This document shows positions 5,627 through 7,390 of a stretch of DNA of 7,390 nt, in pieces; position 1 is the stretch's first letter; each line of letters starts with the position of its first letter. Under the pieces are notes generated by a model. The model saw only the letters and a program-made list of their open reading frames with translations. It searched no databases and had not been told where the DNA came from. Position numbers and translations under genes: made by a program. Where the stretch lies: NCBI GenBank assembly GCA_002419025.1, contig DIFG01000064.1, forward strand, positions 1 to 7,390, read 5' to 3'. Source of the DNA: Deltaproteobacteria bacterium UBA5754. GTDB taxonomy: Bacteria; Desulfobacterota; Dissulfuribacteria; Dissulfuribacterales; UBA5754.

Positions 5627-6547
5627 TTACCGCAGGAAGCCATTGATGATTCTATCCACGGCCTCGTCGTAATCAAGGCCGAGACTCATGAGCTTCATGA
5701 GCTGGTCGTTTGCGATCTTTCCTATGGCTGCCTCATGGGTGAGTTCGGCCTCGGGGTGAAGGCTCCTCAGGGCAGGCACTGTCTCGCTCAGGCCGTTTCC
5801 CATGACGATGGCGTCACATTCCAGGTGCCCAAAGCTCCTTGCACGGGCCTCGAGGGTGGCATGAAAATCCTGCCGGGAGTCGTCTTTGATAACGGACCGG
5901 GCGATCACCTCGGCCCGGGCGTCGTCTCCGGCAAGGATCACCGTGTTGCGGGATTCGGCGAACTGTTTCCCTTCGGTCATGACCCGCTCCGTTACGAGGA
6001 GGGAGCTCTCGGCCGCAAGTGTTGCCTCGTTCAGCCGCCGGGCCTCGTCCACACCCGAGAGCTGGGTGAGCTCCATCTCCGCCCGGGCGCCTTTTTCGAG
6101 AAAGACCCGTGTCACCGGGTTCAGGGTCCGTTTCCCTTTGCCCGGTCCGGAGGCATAGTGTTTCTCCACGTATTTCATGTGGGCGCCCGTGCCGATTCGA
6201 AACTCGTGGACCCCGGCATGCCCCTCTGGCCTTTCAGAGCCGCAGTGAATGCCGCAGCCGGCAATGATCGTGACGTCGGCCCCCTCGCCGATGATGAATT
6301 CGTTTTTCACCACGTCAAAGAGGTCAGCCTGGCTCAGGATCACGGGGATGTGGACGGATTCGTTCACTGTGCCGGGTTTGACCCGAACGACAATGCCCGA
6401 TCCCTCGGCGTTCGTTTCGATTTCGATGTTGGCCGAGACCTCACGGGCAAGGAGCTTCCCGTTCTTGCGGATGTTGTACGCCCCCTTGGGGATGGCCTCG
6501 AGACCGGCGACGGCCTTAAGCAGTTCCTTATCGATGGCATCTAACAT
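5627..6547 (-). CDS. Short SufB/SufD-family Fe-S assembly scaffold (SmsB-like)
   Basis: A 306-residue member of the SufB/SufD beta-helix family, much shorter than E. coli SufB (about 495) because the N-terminal extension is reduced. The C-terminal part is well conserved: ECDAIVMG with C244, at the place of the E. coli SufB scaffold cysteine C405, and THEAAIGKI with H271/E272, then a DQL...GL..DEAV..IINGF tail. Two further cysteines (C98, C102, in GCGIHCG) lie in the N-terminal third. Together with SufC it would build nascent Fe-S clusters in the cytoplasm. The small size and the two-gene SufC-B arrangement match the SUF-like minimal system (SMS) described in archaea and anaerobic bacteria. 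No sufS, sufE or sufD is in the window, but flanking genes are not visible. The ATG at 6547 overlaps the sufC stop by 20 nt, indicating coupled translation. Confidence 0.92.
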   Translation of the reverse strand: MLDAIDKELLKAVAGLEAIPKGAYNIRKNGKLLAREVSANIEIETNAEGSGIVVRVKPGTVNESVHIPVILSQADLFDVVKNEFIIGEGADVTIIAGCGIHCGSERPEGHAGVHEFRIGTGAHMKYVEKHYASGPGKGKRTLNPVTRVFLEKGARAEMELTQLSGVDEARRLNEATLAAESSLLVTERVMTEGKQFAESRNTVILAGDDARAEVIARSVIKDDSRQDFHATLEARARSFGHLECDAIVMGNGLSETVPALRSLHPEAELTHEAAIGKIANDQLMKLMSLGLDYDEAVDRIINGFLR

Positions 6548-7289
6548 CGGCTATTTCCCCACAGAGATCCTTCCATGAACAGAAATCGAGGCTCTTCAAA
6601 AAGGGAAGGACGGTTGCGAGCGTTCCCTTTTCCACGATCCGCCCTTCCTTCATGAGGATGATTTCGTCCGCAGCCTCGAGAAACTTCTCGTTATGACTGA
6701 TCACGATGGCCGTGGTCCCGTATTCCGTGCATTCCCTTCGAATGAGTTCCACCATGGGGCCGATGGTCCAGAGGTCGATTCCTGTGTCGGGTTCGTCGTA
6801 AATGGCGACCCGCGGATTACGGGCGATGGTGGTGGCGAGCTCCACCTTCTTGATCTCTCCTCCGGAGAGCCTGGGTCCCACCTCCTTGTCGAGAAAGTCG
6901 AGGGAACAGACCCCGACCCGGGCGAGCACGCGCACGAAGTCCTCTTCCTTATCCGTTCCCATGGCAATGGAAAGGAGGTCCCGGAGCGTCAACCCCTTGA
7001 ATCGGGCAGGGTGCTGGAAGCTGTAGGCGATGCCCTTTCGTGCCCGCTCGGTGACGGTGAGGTTGGTGACATCCTCGCCATCGAGGAGGATGCGCCCCGA
7101 GGTGGCCGGACTGATCCCCATGACGACGCGGGAGAGGGTCGTCTTGCCGCAACCGTTCGGGCCGGTTATGGCGTAGAATCCACCCTTGCGAAAATTGCAG
7201 GTGAGGCCGTCAAGGATTTTCCGGCTGAAAGAACGGCCTGTTTCGTCCTTGTCCGGAACGGAAAAAGTAAGATCTTCGATCCAGAGCAT
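6528..7289 (-). CDS. sufC: SufC-type ABC ATPase for Fe-S cluster assembly
   Basis: A 253-residue soluble ABC ATPase. Visible motifs in order: Walker A GPNGCGKTT (43-51), Q-loop Q92 (YSFQHP), signature LSGGE (141-145, in GPRLSGGEIKKVE), Walker B VAIYDEPDTGID (161-172, catalytic E166), and the H-loop H199 (VISHNEKF). YDEPDTGID and the SGGE..K.E arrangement are typical of SufC/SmsC rather than of importers. It would drive conformational change of the SufB-like scaffold during cluster assembly. I chose the ATG at 7289, with AAGGAAGGGG just upstream. The open frame continues to 7352, but the added 21 residues run toward the dispersed repeat and look non-coding. The gene directly precedes the SufB-like gene (20-nt overlap) and starts the minus-strand suf-rubredoxin cluster. 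Confidence 0.92.
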   Translation of the reverse strand: MLWIEDLTFSVPDKDETGRSFSRKILDGLTCNFRKGGFYAITGPNGCGKTTLSRVVMGISPATSGRILLDGEDVTNLTVTERARKGIAYSFQHPARFKGLTLRDLLSIAMGTDKEEDFVRVLARVGVCSLDFLDKEVGPRLSGGEIKKVELATTIARNPRVAIYDEPDTGIDLWTIGPMVELIRRECTEYGTTAIVISHNEKFLEAADEIILMKEGRIVEKGTLATVLPFLKSLDFCSWKDLCGEIADVRCHR

Positions 7290-7346
7290 TATTCCCCTTC
7301 CTTGTAGTTTTGATGGTCTTGTAAAAAGTCGAAAATTCCAATTTGG

Positions 7347-7369
7347 CGTCATTCCGGCGTAGGCCAGAA
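7347..7369 (-). repeat. Dispersed palindromic repeat, copy 2
   Basis: On the minus strand this matches 21 of 23 bases of the copy at 1-23, so the two lie in inverted orientation around the window. It contains ATTCCGGC and GGCCAGAAT arms that pair imperfectly. It lies 57 nt upstream of the sufC start, and the region between it and sufC includes an AT-rich stretch with a CTTTTTACAAGACCATCA motif. No convincing -35/-10 pair for sufC was found here. Confidence 0.55.
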
Positions 7370-7390
7370 TCCAGTGTTTTCAATATGTTC

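Noticed and set aside
5735..6544. 269-residue plus-strand open frame
   Set aside because: Antisense shadow of the SufB-like gene, caused by GC-rich codon structure.
7290..7390. Promoter for sufC
   Set aside because: No -35/-10 pair with proper spacing was found; the region is dominated by a dispersed repeat and AT-rich sequence.

Overview
The window looks like chromosome of an anaerobic, sulfur-metabolising bacterium, most likely a Desulfobacterota/deltaproteobacterial lineage. This rests on a short assimilatory-type siroheme sulfite reductase, a small rubredoxin, a minimal SufC/SufB-like pair, GC-rich coding sequence, and dispersed palindromic repeats of the GTCATTCCGGC...GCCGGAAT kind. It is an inference from gene content; there is no rRNA or marker gene here. 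No tRNA, rRNA, CRISPR array, transposase or phage gene was seen. All five ORFs whose context is clear (DMT, radical SAM, HD, rubredoxin and the zinc ribbon's final codon) end in TGA, so TGA is a normal stop here and not a tryptophan codon.

Layout. Positions 69-2450 (minus strand) hold four tightly packed genes, transcribed in the order short sulfite reductase, macrodomain hydrolase, Mut7-C RNase with a ubiquitin-like N-terminus, half-size EamA/DMT transporter. They overlap by 10 and 8 nt and then abut. Position 2451-2591 is a spacer with a TGATAAC heptamer repeat. Positions 2592-4181 (minus) encode a radical SAM protein with a degenerate B12-binding domain and a TPR tail. Positions 4182-4256 form a divergent regulatory region with a perfect 8+2+8 palindrome lying over a TTGACA box.

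On the plus strand, 4257-4466 encodes a 69-residue zinc-ribbon protein interrupted by an in-frame TGA at codon 24. A hairpin with a GGA loop lies 23 nt downstream of that TGA, so this is a candidate selenoprotein. Its end overlaps an HD-domain phosphohydrolase (4456-5298). A short convergent gap with several hairpins follows. Then on the minus strand come sufC (7289-6528), a short SufB/SufD (6547-5627) and rubredoxin (5572-5414), probably one Fe-S/redox operon. Copies of one palindromic repeat sit at both window ends in opposite orientation.

The most unusual observation is the interrupted zinc-ribbon ORF. Sec decoding, a nonsense mutation and a base-call error cannot be separated from this sequence alone. 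Other points worth a second look are the palindrome in the divergent promoter, the CX1C first knuckle of the rubredoxin, and the coupling of a macrodomain with a Mut7-C RNase.
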